A stretch of 64,000 nt of DNA, taken from the NCBI RefSeq assembly GCF_008124765.1, contig NZ_VNHS01000006.1, positions 372,001-436,000 of the forward strand, given 5' to 3'. Under the pieces are notes generated by a model. The model ran no database searches. It saw only the letters and a program-made list of their open reading frames with translations, and was not told the DNA's origin. The number at the start of each line of letters is the position of its first letter. The stretch's first letter is position 1. Shown piece after piece: positions 54,428 through 62,661 of this stretch. Both the position numbers and the translations under genes were made by a program. The stretch comes from Paenibacillus methanolicus. Its GTDB lineage: Bacteria > Bacillota > Bacilli > Paenibacillales > Paenibacillaceae.

Positions 54428-54605
54428 GTCCGTTTTTGCGGACATAAGCCCCCGTCCATGCGGACATGGGATTCGAAATTTTTTTTTGGTTCCGTTTATG
54501 CGGACATAACGCGTGGCCCTATCGGCCGAGTCACCATTCCGCGCTTTACTTTTGGGCATTTTGGCGAGTTCCTCCCTCGTCTCTCCGTTCCGTTTTTGCG
54601 GACAT
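54428..54605 (-). repeat. Inverted iterons next to the rep start
   Basis: Four copies of the same 18-bp word in reverse orientation, at 54428-54445, 54449-54466, 54490-54507 and 54588-54605. In Rep_3-type plasmids inverted copies near the rep promoter serve as the operator for self-repression and for origin handcuffing; the position here, 90-270 bp before the rep start, fits that. Confidence 0.8.
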
Positions 54606-54693
54606 ATCTCAACCACCGCGGAAATCGCCTGATTCTTCCATTTCTCCCGCGAAAAAAATCGGATATAGTAGATTGGTAGAGGAGCGTAGCGAA

Positions 54694-56019
54694 ATGAGCG
54701 ATCAAGCAATTGCCCAAGAGGAGCTGGCAGTCGAAGCCGATGGCCAACTGGCCTTGAATTTGCCGGAAGCGGTTGAAGCAGACATCAAAGATTATTACTG
54801 GGTGAACCAGTCGCGGGAGATTATTAACGCGCAGCAGGACCTCGATCTTACGGAGCGCCGGCTGATCTTCTCTCTCGTCTCTCTCGTGCAGCCCGATGAC
54901 GAAGAATTCAAAACCTATACCGTTTCGATCAAAGAACTGGCGAATCTGATCGGGGTTGAAGGGAAATCCTTTTACGAACGGGTCGAGAAAGCGATCGATT
55001 CGCTGCAGTCCAAGCAATTAAAGCTATCGCACGATAACACGCGGCAAAAGATCACGTGGGTGCAAAGCGCGACGTACAAAGACGGCGAAGGCCGGGTCAC
55101 GATCAAGCTTTCCGAGGATTTGGCGCCCTTCTTCCGTAATTTGAAGCGAGCGTACACCAAATTCCGTCTGAAAAACGTGCTGAAGCTGAAGTCCGAATAC
55201 AACTGGCGGCTGTACGAGGTACTGAAGGAACGGGAGTTTCGGAAAGAGCGGATCATTAAGGTGAACGAGCTGCGCCACCTGTTGAACATACCGGATGACA
55301 AATACAAAATGCTGAAGCATCTGCGGGAATTAATCGACCGCGCCCAGGTGGAGCTCGAGGAGAAGACGGACATCTTCTTTACCTACGATATACATAAGCG
55401 CGTCGGACGATCCGTGGAATCCTTTATATTCCGCATTCATAAAAATACGAAGAATATGAACAACGATCAAGAAGTCGCCAATTACGATGCCGAGACGCTG
55501 CTCCAGCTGCTGGTGGAGAACGGCATTCATCGCAAGAAAGCGGTCCAGCTCGCGAAGGCGTACCATCCGTTCTATATCGAAGAGAACGTACGCCACGTGC
55601 GGGCGATGAGCGCGGGACAGACGATTCGGAATATGGCCGGTTATATCGTCAAGGCGATCGAAGAGAATTATGCCAACTCGCTGTTCGACACGCCGATCGA
55701 CGACGCGATGTTCGGGCTAGAGCTTCGCAACGTCGAGCAAGGGTTCGAGGAATCGACCGCAGCCGACGTGGAAACGCTGGATGCGATCGTGGCCAACTTC
55801 AAGAGCATGCTCGCCCGGTTCGCGTCCTCGGACGCCTCAGTGGAGCGACTGCAGCAGATCGCAGAGGAACGCGATGCGATGCTGCTCGAAGCGCTGACCA
55901 CGATCCAAAAGAAGCGCAAAACGCTGCGGAAGCCGCCGCTGCTGTTTGAGGACATGGCCGGCGATCCATACTTGAAGCCGATCTACGAGAAGTGGGAAGA
56001 AGCGCAGTATCCGTTCTAA
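54694..56019 (+). CDS. Rep_3-family replication initiator protein
   Basis: A 441-residue initiator. I start it at ATG 54694 (AGAGGAG 9 nt upstream) rather than further up, where the frame runs through the inverted iterons. Two winged-helix domains are expected: the first from NQSREIINAQQDLDLTERRLIFSLVSLVQPDDEEFKTY with ELANLIGVEGKSFYERVEKAIDSL; the second from LKLKSEYNWRLYEVLKEREFRKERIIKVNELRHLLNIPDDKY to FIFRIHKN. The C-terminal ~115 residues are helical and Glu/Arg-rich. It should bind the iterons to open the origin. No parA, parB or mob gene is nearby. Confidence 0.9.
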   Translation: MSDQAIAQEELAVEADGQLALNLPEAVEADIKDYYWVNQSREIINAQQDLDLTERRLIFSLVSLVQPDDEEFKTYTVSIKELANLIGVEGKSFYERVEKAIDSLQSKQLKLSHDNTRQKITWVQSATYKDGEGRVTIKLSEDLAPFFRNLKRAYTKFRLKNVLKLKSEYNWRLYEVLKEREFRKERIIKVNELRHLLNIPDDKYKMLKHLRELIDRAQVELEEKTDIFFTYDIHKRVGRSVESFIFRIHKNTKNMNNDQEVANYDAETLLQLLVENGIHRKKAVQLAKAYHPFYIEENVRHVRAMSAGQTIRNMAGYIVKAIEENYANSLFDTPIDDAMFGLELRNVEQGFEESTAADVETLDAIVANFKSMLARFASSDASVERLQQIAEERDAMLLEALTTIQKKRKTLRKPPLLFEDMAGDPYLKPIYEKWEEAQYPF

Positions 56020-56023
56020 GTTG

Positions 56024-56068
56024 AGGGGCAACCCCCTTGTCATCAAAGATGACAAGGGGGTTGCCCCT
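56024..56068. terminator. Bidirectional terminator between rep and paaX-like gene
   Basis: A perfect 21-bp stem (56024-56044 with 56048-56068) with an AAA loop and a following T run. It separates the convergent rep and paaX-like genes. Confidence 0.9.
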
Positions 56069-56079
56069 TTTTTAGGAAT

Positions 56080-56886
56080 CTAATCTTGGACGAACCGATG
56101 GACGAACTTTCGGTAAGGCGATTGCGCGGGAATGGCATCCGCCAGCTGTCTCAGCCCTTGCTGCATGTCTTGAAAGCACGTTCTACCCAGCCAATTGTCA
56201 TCCAGCAGTTCTTCTGGCAGCATCGGGTCGCGCAGGCTTAAATCCGCCAACAGCTCGCCAAGTTCCAGGAAGCGGACGAATAAGGCAAGGCCGTCTCCCG
56301 GCTCTCGCAACAACGGCGCAATCGCTGTAGCGAACGCGGCGCGAAACCATTCCATCTTCGCTCTATATACTTCATTCAACTCATCCGTAGGCCATAGCCG
56401 GTTCACCGTGAGCGGCTGTGGCTGCCCCGATACGAAGGCGCCTCTTAATAAGGTCAACCGATCTTCGATTTCGCAATGCTTGGCGAATCGAACAACTTCT
56501 TCCGCGTAATCCCATGGCGCGATATAGACGCTTTTGTACAATGCGCCGAAGCCTAGCTGCAGCAGGTAGCCGCGCAGGGCATCCCGCTTTTTGCGCTCCG
56601 CTTCCGGCACCTCGAACATGACCGTCAACCACTGCCCGTCCCATGATTTTCCCAGAAGTAGCGATTTTTGATTTATCGTCGTGATAAAATCCAGACCGTG
56701 CTGCGTAATTTGGTACTTCGAACGTTCGCCCGAACGGAGATAACCTTCCTTTTTCATGCGAAGCAGCGCGTTCCGGACAACTTGATGGTCTACCCCGCGC
56801 GCTTCATAAATCTCCACGAGTCTTTTGACGTCGATACCGCCCGCCGAGGAGACGAGAAATAACAATTGCTTTTCCAACGACAACAA
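56080..56886 (-). CDS. PaaX-family transcriptional regulator
   Basis: A 268-residue protein with the three PaaX parts: an N-terminal winged helix (DVKRLVEIYEARGVDHQVVRNALLRMKKEGYLRSGERSKY), a central Cas2-like fold (WDGQWLTVMFEVPEAERKKRDALRGYLLQLGFGALYKSVYIAP) and a helical C-terminal domain. The start is TTG 56886, with GGGAGG 9 nt upstream. PaaX proteins usually repress phenylacetate catabolism; no paa gene is in the window, so its target is unknown. Confidence 0.88.
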   Translation of the reverse strand: MLSLEKQLLFLVSSAGGIDVKRLVEIYEARGVDHQVVRNALLRMKKEGYLRSGERSKYQITQHGLDFITTINQKSLLLGKSWDGQWLTVMFEVPEAERKKRDALRGYLLQLGFGALYKSVYIAPWDYAEEVVRFAKHCEIEDRLTLLRGAFVSGQPQPLTVNRLWPTDELNEVYRAKMEWFRAAFATAIAPLLREPGDGLALFVRFLELGELLADLSLRDPMLPEELLDDNWLGRTCFQDMQQGLRQLADAIPAQSPYRKFVHRFVQD

Positions 56887-56923
56887 TGCAAATAACCTCC
56901 CGGAAAAATATAGGTGGATGTCA

Positions 56924-56952
56924 TTGACAATTCGTCTGTATATTTATAATAT
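56924..56952 (+). promoter_or_regulatory. Promoter of the ytkL-like gene
   Basis: TTGACA at 56924-56929 is followed by TATAAT at 56945-56950 (15-nt gap) or TAATAT at 56947-56952 (17-nt gap). The start codon is about 50 bp downstream. Confidence 0.6.
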
Positions 56953-56999
56953 AAAACAAAACGAACGTAAATAAAATAGTTATAAAAGGAGTGTTCAAT

Positions 57000-57686
57000 A
57001 TGCAAATTACATTCCACGGCCATTCTTGCGTACAGTTGACGAGCCGTTCGCATTCCATTCTCATCGATCCGTATCTAGATGCCAATCCCGCGGGCGTGAA
57101 GGCGAAAGACATTCTCGCCCAGTATATTTTGCTTACGCATGGTCATGACGATCATATCACCGATGCGGTATCCGTGGCAAAACGCAACGATGCGACGATC
57201 ATCGCGGTAGAGGAGCTGGCAGAATACTTCGCTGCACAAAGCTTCAAAACGGAAACCATGCACGTGGGCGGCGAATGGTCATTCGAGTTCGGGCGCGTAC
57301 ATCTGACCCAAGCGCTTCATACCTCTTCCGTACGGACATCGGACGGGCAGCGGCTTTACGCGGGCGTCCCTGTCGGATTCGTGATTGAAATGGAAGGCAA
57401 GACGATCTATCACGCCGGGGATACGGGTTTGTTCGGCGATATGCAATGGATTGGCCGACGGTTCGATATCGATGTCGCGTTCCTTCCGATCGGGGGCCGG
57501 TTTACGATGGGACCGGCGGAGGCGCTGCAAGCCGCCGCTTGGCTTCAAGCCCGTCTAATCGTTCCTATTCATTACGGTACTTTCCCGATTATCGAGCAGG
57601 ACGGCGATCGCTTCATCGAAAACTTGGCCCGTATCGGCATTGCCGGCACGGCGTTATCGCCTGGCGCAACGATTGAGCTCGACTGA
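57000..57686 (+). CDS. ytkL: UPF0173 metal-dependent hydrolase (YtkL-like)
   Basis: A 228-residue metallo-beta-lactamase-fold protein. FHGHSCVQL opens the domain, LTHGHDDH (H47, H49, D51, H52) is the main metal motif, and IYHAGDTGLFGDM and VPIHYGTFP give the later ligands. The ATG at 57000 has AAAGGAGTG upstream. The family is widespread and has no firm function. It is divergent from the PaaX gene, a normal chromosomal type of gene close to the plasmid-like origin. Confidence 0.9.
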   Translation: MQITFHGHSCVQLTSRSHSILIDPYLDANPAGVKAKDILAQYILLTHGHDDHITDAVSVAKRNDATIIAVEELAEYFAAQSFKTETMHVGGEWSFEFGRVHLTQALHTSSVRTSDGQRLYAGVPVGFVIEMEGKTIYHAGDTGLFGDMQWIGRRFDIDVAFLPIGGRFTMGPAEALQAAAWLQARLIVPIHYGTFPIIEQDGDRFIENLARIGIAGTALSPGATIELD

Positions 57687-57712
57687 TCTTATTCCCGAAC
57701 GGAGTGCGAACC

Positions 57713-58633
57713 ATGTCCATTCTGAACACGTTCTACTCGATTATGCTTCCTATCCTCATTCCCATTGCCATTGGCGCCCTGCTGCACCGACGGTTCACGT
57801 TCGATCTGAACAGTTTTTCCAAGCTCATTATCAACTACTACGTACCTGCTCTAGCCTTCGTGAAAATATACGAAACCGATCTATCGACAAAGCTGATCGC
57901 GTCCGTCGCCGGATTTCTGCTGATCCAATTCGTCGTCATCGTCATGATCGGTTACGCGATAAGCCGTATCATGGGCTATTCCAGGCCGTTAGCCGCCAGC
58001 TTCTCGAACAGCATCTCCTTGACGAACAACGGCAATGTGGGCATACCGATCAACGCGCTGGCCTTCAAGCATGACGCCTTCGCCATGTCGATCCAAGTCA
58101 TCGTCGTCGTCTTCGAGCTCTTCGCGACGTTCACGTATGGCGTGCTTAACGCGAGCAAGGCGACCTCGGGATTGAAACAATCTATCGTCCAATTCGCCAA
58201 AATGCCGGTCCTGTACGCGATAGCGGGCGGCACGATCTTGCAGCTGTGCCAAATCCGTATCCCGGAGCCGATTCTGCTTCCGCTCGATCAAATCTCATCC
58301 GGCATGTTCGCCTTTGCGCTCGTCTCCATAGGGGCTCAGATCGCCTCTTCCCGGCTGCAGCACAACACATCGGTTGTCCTGCTCAGCAGCTTCGTGCGAC
58401 TGATCCTCTCGCCCATCTGCGCCTACTTGATCATTCTGATGCTTGATCTTCGCGGCGTTACCGCGCAAGCGTTGTTCATTGCCAGCGCCATCCCGACTTC
58501 GGGGAATAGCGCCGCTCTCGCGCTGGAATACGGCAACGAGCCCGGATTCGCCGCGCAGGCGGTGCTGGTGTCCATGCTTCTTAGCAGCTTAACGCTGACC
58601 GTTGTCGTCAATCTGGCGATGATCCTGTTCTGA
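57713..58633 (+). CDS. AEC-family transporter (malate/auxin-carrier-like permease)
   Basis: A 306-residue membrane protein with about ten segments arranged as two inverted halves. The N-terminal MLPILIPIAIGALLHRRF, NSISLTNNGNVGIPINALAF and ASAIPTSGNSAALALEYG carry the conserved NxGNxGxP/PTSGN-type motifs of the AEC family. The ATG at 57713 has GGAG upstream. It follows ytkL by 27 bp. Substrates of the family are organic anions; none can be named here. Confidence 0.85.
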   Translation: MSILNTFYSIMLPILIPIAIGALLHRRFTFDLNSFSKLIINYYVPALAFVKIYETDLSTKLIASVAGFLLIQFVVIVMIGYAISRIMGYSRPLAASFSNSISLTNNGNVGIPINALAFKHDAFAMSIQVIVVVFELFATFTYGVLNASKATSGLKQSIVQFAKMPVLYAIAGGTILQLCQIRIPEPILLPLDQISSGMFAFALVSIGAQIASSRLQHNTSVVLLSSFVRLILSPICAYLIILMLDLRGVTAQALFIASAIPTSGNSAALALEYGNEPGFAAQAVLVSMLLSSLTLTVVVNLAMILF

Positions 58634-58646
58634 TCCAAACAAAATG

Positions 58647-58672
58647 GCGTCACGGTTGAGTAGCCGTGACGC
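58647..58672. terminator. Hairpin between convergent genes
   Basis: GCGTCACGG (58647-58655) and CCGTGACGC (58664-58672) form a 9-bp stem between the AEC gene and the convergent ferredoxin reductase gene; the T-run is weak. Confidence 0.55.
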
Positions 58673-58723
58673 TGTCTGTTGGATTTCTTCATTAATATGC
58701 AGCTCATCTAGAGCCGGTAACAA

Positions 58724-59773
58724 TCAGGAGAAGAGCTGCTTCTTCAACTCGCGGTTGCGCTCCAGGAATCGATCGTTATGCGAGGATACCATGCCGTAGG
58801 ATTCAGCATCGGGCGCTATGTATTGCTTCGCCTTGTTGACCGCGTTCGCCGCGTCCTGGAACGCGCCTGCGATGAGATGCAGCTTGCCGGGATGGTGCAG
58901 CAGGTCGCCTGCCGCGAAGATGCCCGGCACCGACGTCTCGCTCATCGGCGTGCCGGCGATGTTCCACTCGCCTTGCATCTCGATGCGGATCTCGCTGTTC
59001 ACCAGCAAGTCCCGGTCGCGGTCGTAGCCATGGCTGATGATGACTTCGTCGACTTTCAGCTCGACTTTGTTGCCGTCGTCGTTGCTGCGCAATAGAACCC
59101 GGTCGATCGCCTCCTCGCCCGGCTGCGCGATGAGGCTCTCGATCTCGGTGTTCAGCAGAACGCCGACGCCGTTATCCATCAGCTTCGACACTTCCGCCTC
59201 ATGTCCCTTCAACGTGTCTTTCCGATACGTCAGATATACCTGCTTGGCGAATGGAGCCAGCTCGTTGGCCCAATCGATCGCCGTATGGCCGCCGCCCGAG
59301 ATGAGCACCGTCTTGCCTTTGAAGCGGGCCAGCGATTTGACCGTGTAATGCAAGTTGCCGACTTCGTATCGTTCCGCGCCCTCCAGATTCAGCTTCGTTG
59401 GCTTCAGAATGCCATAGCCGATCGCCAGAATGACCGTGCGGGTGTAATGTTCGGCGCCCGAAGACGTATGCAGCACGAAATGGCCGTCCTCCCCTTTGGC
59501 GATGGAGGTGACTTTCTCGCCCAGCGCCAGGGTCGGATCGAACGTCGTACCTTGCGCGACCAGCTGCTCGATGAGCCGTTCGCCGGTAACCGGCGTCAAG
59601 CCGCCGACATCCCAAATCATTTTCTCCGGATACACATGCACCTTGCCGCCCAGATACGACTGGAACTCGATGATCTTCGTCTTCATCTCGCGCAAGCCGC
59701 TATAGAAAGAGGCGAACAGCCCCGCGGGTCCTCCCCCGATAATCGTCACGTCGAATAGTTCTTTTTCGCTCAT
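58724..59773 (-). CDS. Ferredoxin/flavodoxin-NADP+ reductase (YumC-type)
   Basis: A 349-residue thioredoxin-reductase-like flavoprotein without the CxxC pair. FAD motif TIIGGGPAGLFASFYSG near the N-terminus, NADPH motif VLISGGGHTAIDWANELA near residue 157, and VPGIFAAGDLLHHPGKLHLIAGAFQDAANAVNKAKQYI near the C-terminus. Length and motifs fit the Bacillus YumC group, which reduces ferredoxin or flavodoxin with NADPH. Confidence 0.9.
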   Translation of the reverse strand: MSEKELFDVTIIGGGPAGLFASFYSGLREMKTKIIEFQSYLGGKVHVYPEKMIWDVGGLTPVTGERLIEQLVAQGTTFDPTLALGEKVTSIAKGEDGHFVLHTSSGAEHYTRTVILAIGYGILKPTKLNLEGAERYEVGNLHYTVKSLARFKGKTVLISGGGHTAIDWANELAPFAKQVYLTYRKDTLKGHEAEVSKLMDNGVGVLLNTEIESLIAQPGEEAIDRVLLRSNDDGNKVELKVDEVIISHGYDRDRDLLVNSEIRIEMQGEWNIAGTPMSETSVPGIFAAGDLLHHPGKLHLIAGAFQDAANAVNKAKQYIAPDAESYGMVSSHNDRFLERNRELKKQLFS

Positions 59774-59828
59774 GCTGGTTCTCTCTCCTCTTACTTTATT
59801 TTCTGTCTCTATATAATGAAGAAACGAA

Positions 59829-61556
59829 TTAAACCAAGGTGCCGAATTGAGCCGTATGAAGCCGGCTGTATACGCCTCCGGCGGCCAGCAGCTCCCGATG
59901 ATTGCCCTGCTCCGTGATGCCTTGCTCGGTGACGACGATAATGCGGTCGGCGTTCTTGATCGTGGCCAGCCGGTGGGCGATGACGAGCGTGGTGCGGCCT
60001 TTGGCCAGCTCGGTCAACGATTGTTGAATATACGTCTCCGTCTCGGTGTCCAGCGCAGAGGTCGCCTCGTCGAGGATGAGAATCGGCGGATTCTTCAGAA
60101 ACATGCGGGCGATCGCGAGCCGCTGCTTCTGGCCGCCGGACAGCTTCACGCCGCGCTCCCCGATGACGGTGTCGAAGCCATCGGGCTGCACCTGGATGAA
60201 CGCTTCCAACCGCGCGAGCCGGGCCGCTTCCCACAGCTCCGCTTCGCTCGCGTCCAGCTTGCCGTACAGGATGTTGTCGCGGATCGTGCCCGAGAAAAGG
60301 AAGACGTCCTGCTGGACGATGCCGATCTGGTTGCGCAGCGAAGCGAGCTTAATCTGGCGGATGTCCGTGCCGTCGATCGAGATGGAGCCTTCGTCGACTT
60401 CGTAGAATCGCGGCAGCAGACTGCAGAGCGTCGTCTTGCCGGCTCCGGAAGGACCGACGAAGGCGACCGTCTCGCCCGCGCGGATCGTCAGGCTGATGCC
60501 GCTCAAGATCGGCGACTCGCCTTCATAGCCGAAGGACACGTTGTCGTATCGGATTTCCCGCTGCAGCTTGCCAGCCTCGACGGCGTCCGGCGCGTCCGCG
60601 ATGTCCGGCTCGGTGTCCAGCAGCTCGGCGTACCGCTTGAAACCGGCAATGCCCTGCGGGTAGCTCTCGATGATGGCGTTGATTTTCTCGATCGGCTTGA
60701 AGAACACTTGCGTGAGCAGCAGGAACCCGATGAACTCCCCGTACGTCAGTTCGTTCTGGATGACGAACCATGTGCCGCACACCATGACGAACAGCGTCAC
60801 GAACCGCATCATCATGTAGCTGATCGACCCGTTCTTGGAAATCAGCTTGTAGGATACCAGCTTCGTCAGCCGGAAGTTACTGTTGTTGACGGCGAACTTC
60901 GCCTGCTCGTGCGGCTCGTTCGTGAACGATTGCACGACGCGGATGCCGCCGATGTTGTCCTCGATTCGCGCGTTGAACTCGCCGATATTCGTGAACAGCT
61001 GCTCGACCGCCTTGGACATCTTGCCGTTGAAGTACACGACGAGCCAGATGATGGCCGGCACGATCACGAACGTCAATACCGCCAGCTTCCAATTAATCGT
61101 GAACATGAGCGCAAAGGCGCCCAGCAGCGTCATGACCGCGATGAAGAAATCCTCCGGGCCGTGATGCGCCACTTCCCCGATCTGCAGCAGATCGTTCGTC
61201 AGCCGCGAGATCAGATGGCCGGTCTTCGTGTTGTCGAAGAACCGGAAGCTCAACTTCTGAATATGCGCGAACAGCTTCCGCCGCATATCGGTCTCGATGT
61301 TAATGCCCAGCATGTGCCCCCAGTAGTTGACAATGTAGTTCAGTCCCGTATTCAACAGGTACAAGGCGAACAGGCCTGCGGACGCCCCTAGAATGACCGA
61401 CCAGCTGCCCTTGGGAAGCAGATCGTCCACGAAACGATTGACGACAAGCGGGAACGCCAATTCCAGTAGGCCCGCCACGACGGCGCAGCCGAAATCGAGC
61501 AGGAACAACCCCTTGTATGGTTTATAGTAAGTGAAAAAACGTCGCAGCATCGGCAC
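59829..61556 (-). CDS. ABC exporter, fused membrane and ATPase domains
   Basis: A 575-residue half-transporter. Six membrane segments in the first ~310 residues are followed by an ATPase domain with Walker A VGPSGAGKTTL, signature KLSGGQKQRLAIAR, Walker B ILILDEATSALD and the H-loop VIAHRLATI. It should work as a homodimer exporting lipid, drug or peptide. It lies between the ferredoxin reductase and the siderophore permease genes, about 60 bp from each, and may be linked to iron handling. Confidence 0.92.
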   Translation of the reverse strand: MPMLRRFFTYYKPYKGLFLLDFGCAVVAGLLELAFPLVVNRFVDDLLPKGSWSVILGASAGLFALYLLNTGLNYIVNYWGHMLGINIETDMRRKLFAHIQKLSFRFFDNTKTGHLISRLTNDLLQIGEVAHHGPEDFFIAVMTLLGAFALMFTINWKLAVLTFVIVPAIIWLVVYFNGKMSKAVEQLFTNIGEFNARIEDNIGGIRVVQSFTNEPHEQAKFAVNNSNFRLTKLVSYKLISKNGSISYMMMRFVTLFVMVCGTWFVIQNELTYGEFIGFLLLTQVFFKPIEKINAIIESYPQGIAGFKRYAELLDTEPDIADAPDAVEAGKLQREIRYDNVSFGYEGESPILSGISLTIRAGETVAFVGPSGAGKTTLCSLLPRFYEVDEGSISIDGTDIRQIKLASLRNQIGIVQQDVFLFSGTIRDNILYGKLDASEAELWEAARLARLEAFIQVQPDGFDTVIGERGVKLSGGQKQRLAIARMFLKNPPILILDEATSALDTETETYIQQSLTELAKGRTTLVIAHRLATIKNADRIIVVTEQGITEQGNHRELLAAGGVYSRLHTAQFGTLV

Positions 61557-61619
61557 GATGCCTCTCAGCTCCTTTCATGACTTTCTCGTTATTCGGTCCC
61601 ATACATGAACAGACTCGCA

Positions 61620-62661
61620 TTAGTTGCGCGACCGGGCCAGCAAGTAGAGGAAATACGGCGCGCCGATCACCGCGACCACGATGCCGGCGGGGATCTCCGA
61701 CGGCTGCAAAATCCGGCGCCCGACGGTATCCGCCGTCAGCACCAGCAGCGCCCCGATAAGCGCGGCCGCCGGCACCGCCGACTGGTGTCTTGGTCCCGTC
61801 AGCCGGCGGGCGAGATGGGGCGCGATCAGGCCAACGAAGCCGATGCCGCCGCTTACGGCGACACAGGAACCGGACAGCCCGACGGCGGCAGCCAGGAGCA
61901 GAAGCTGCTCCTTCGGCAACCGCACGCCAAGCCCGTTCGCCACGCTATCCCCCATATTCATCACATTCAGCGTCTGCGCTTTATAGAAGACAACCGGCAG
62001 AAGGATGACGATAAACGGGAGCACGGCCAGCACGAACTTCCAGTTCGTCCCCCCAAATGCTGCCCGCCATCCACGAGGCGGCGAATTGGTATTTGTCCGG
62101 GCTGATGCGCAGCATAAGTACGAGCGTCGCGGCGCTAATGCCCGCCGCCACGGCCACGCCCGTCAGCAGCAGTCGCACCGGGAGGATGCCCCTGTGCCGC
62201 TTGTACGACAACATGAAGATGAGCGCCGCGGTCGTGCCCGCCCCCAGCCATGCCAGCAGCGGCAGCGCGAACACCGGGGCCGCCGTCGTCGAGGGATAGA
62301 GGGCGACGAATAGCAGCACGGCCAGTCCCGCGCCGGCGTTAATGCCAAGAATGCCGGGATCGGCGAGCTCGTTGCGCGACAAGCCCTGCAGCACGCAGCC
62401 CGCCACCGCAAGACCCGAGCCGACCAATACGGCAATGACGATGCGCGGCAGTCGAAAATCGAACAGCACCAGCTGTTCTTGCCTCGTTCCGCCCCCGACC
62501 AACGTGCGCAGCAGATCCATTGGCGACAGCCGGATATACCCCGTATTCATGCTGATCATGAACATGAGGAGGATAAGCAGCGCCAGAGCGGTTATCGCCG
62601 CAATCGTTCGTTTGCGCCTTCGGTCGAACTTAACCGGGAACGGCATCGCGTTCGTTCTCAC
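61620..62661 (-). pseudogene. FecCD-family siderophore permease (second subunit), frameshifted
   Basis: Two frames, 62661 to about 62050 and about 62050 to 61620, join into a ~347-residue FecCD permease with the usual motifs: VAGCVLQGLSRNELADPGILGINAGAG, SGGIGFVGLIAPHLARRL and EIPAGIVVAVIGAPYFLYLLAR. The break is in a run of six G (plus-strand C, 62049-62054). With five, the protein reads GSIWGTNWKFVLAVLP across the join. The GTG start at 62661 overlaps the upstream permease TGA. This is a real inactivating change or a homopolymer read error. Confidence 0.85.

Noticed and set aside
53926..54605. Possible CRISPR array
   Set aside because: The repeats are short (18 bp), degenerate, in both orientations and at 20-98 bp intervals, with no uniform spacers and no cas genes. 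They sit before a Rep gene and fit iterons.
59847..61391. Long plus-strand open frame (514 codons) over the ABC exporter
   Set aside because: Antisense to a textbook ABC exporter with all motifs; shadow composition.
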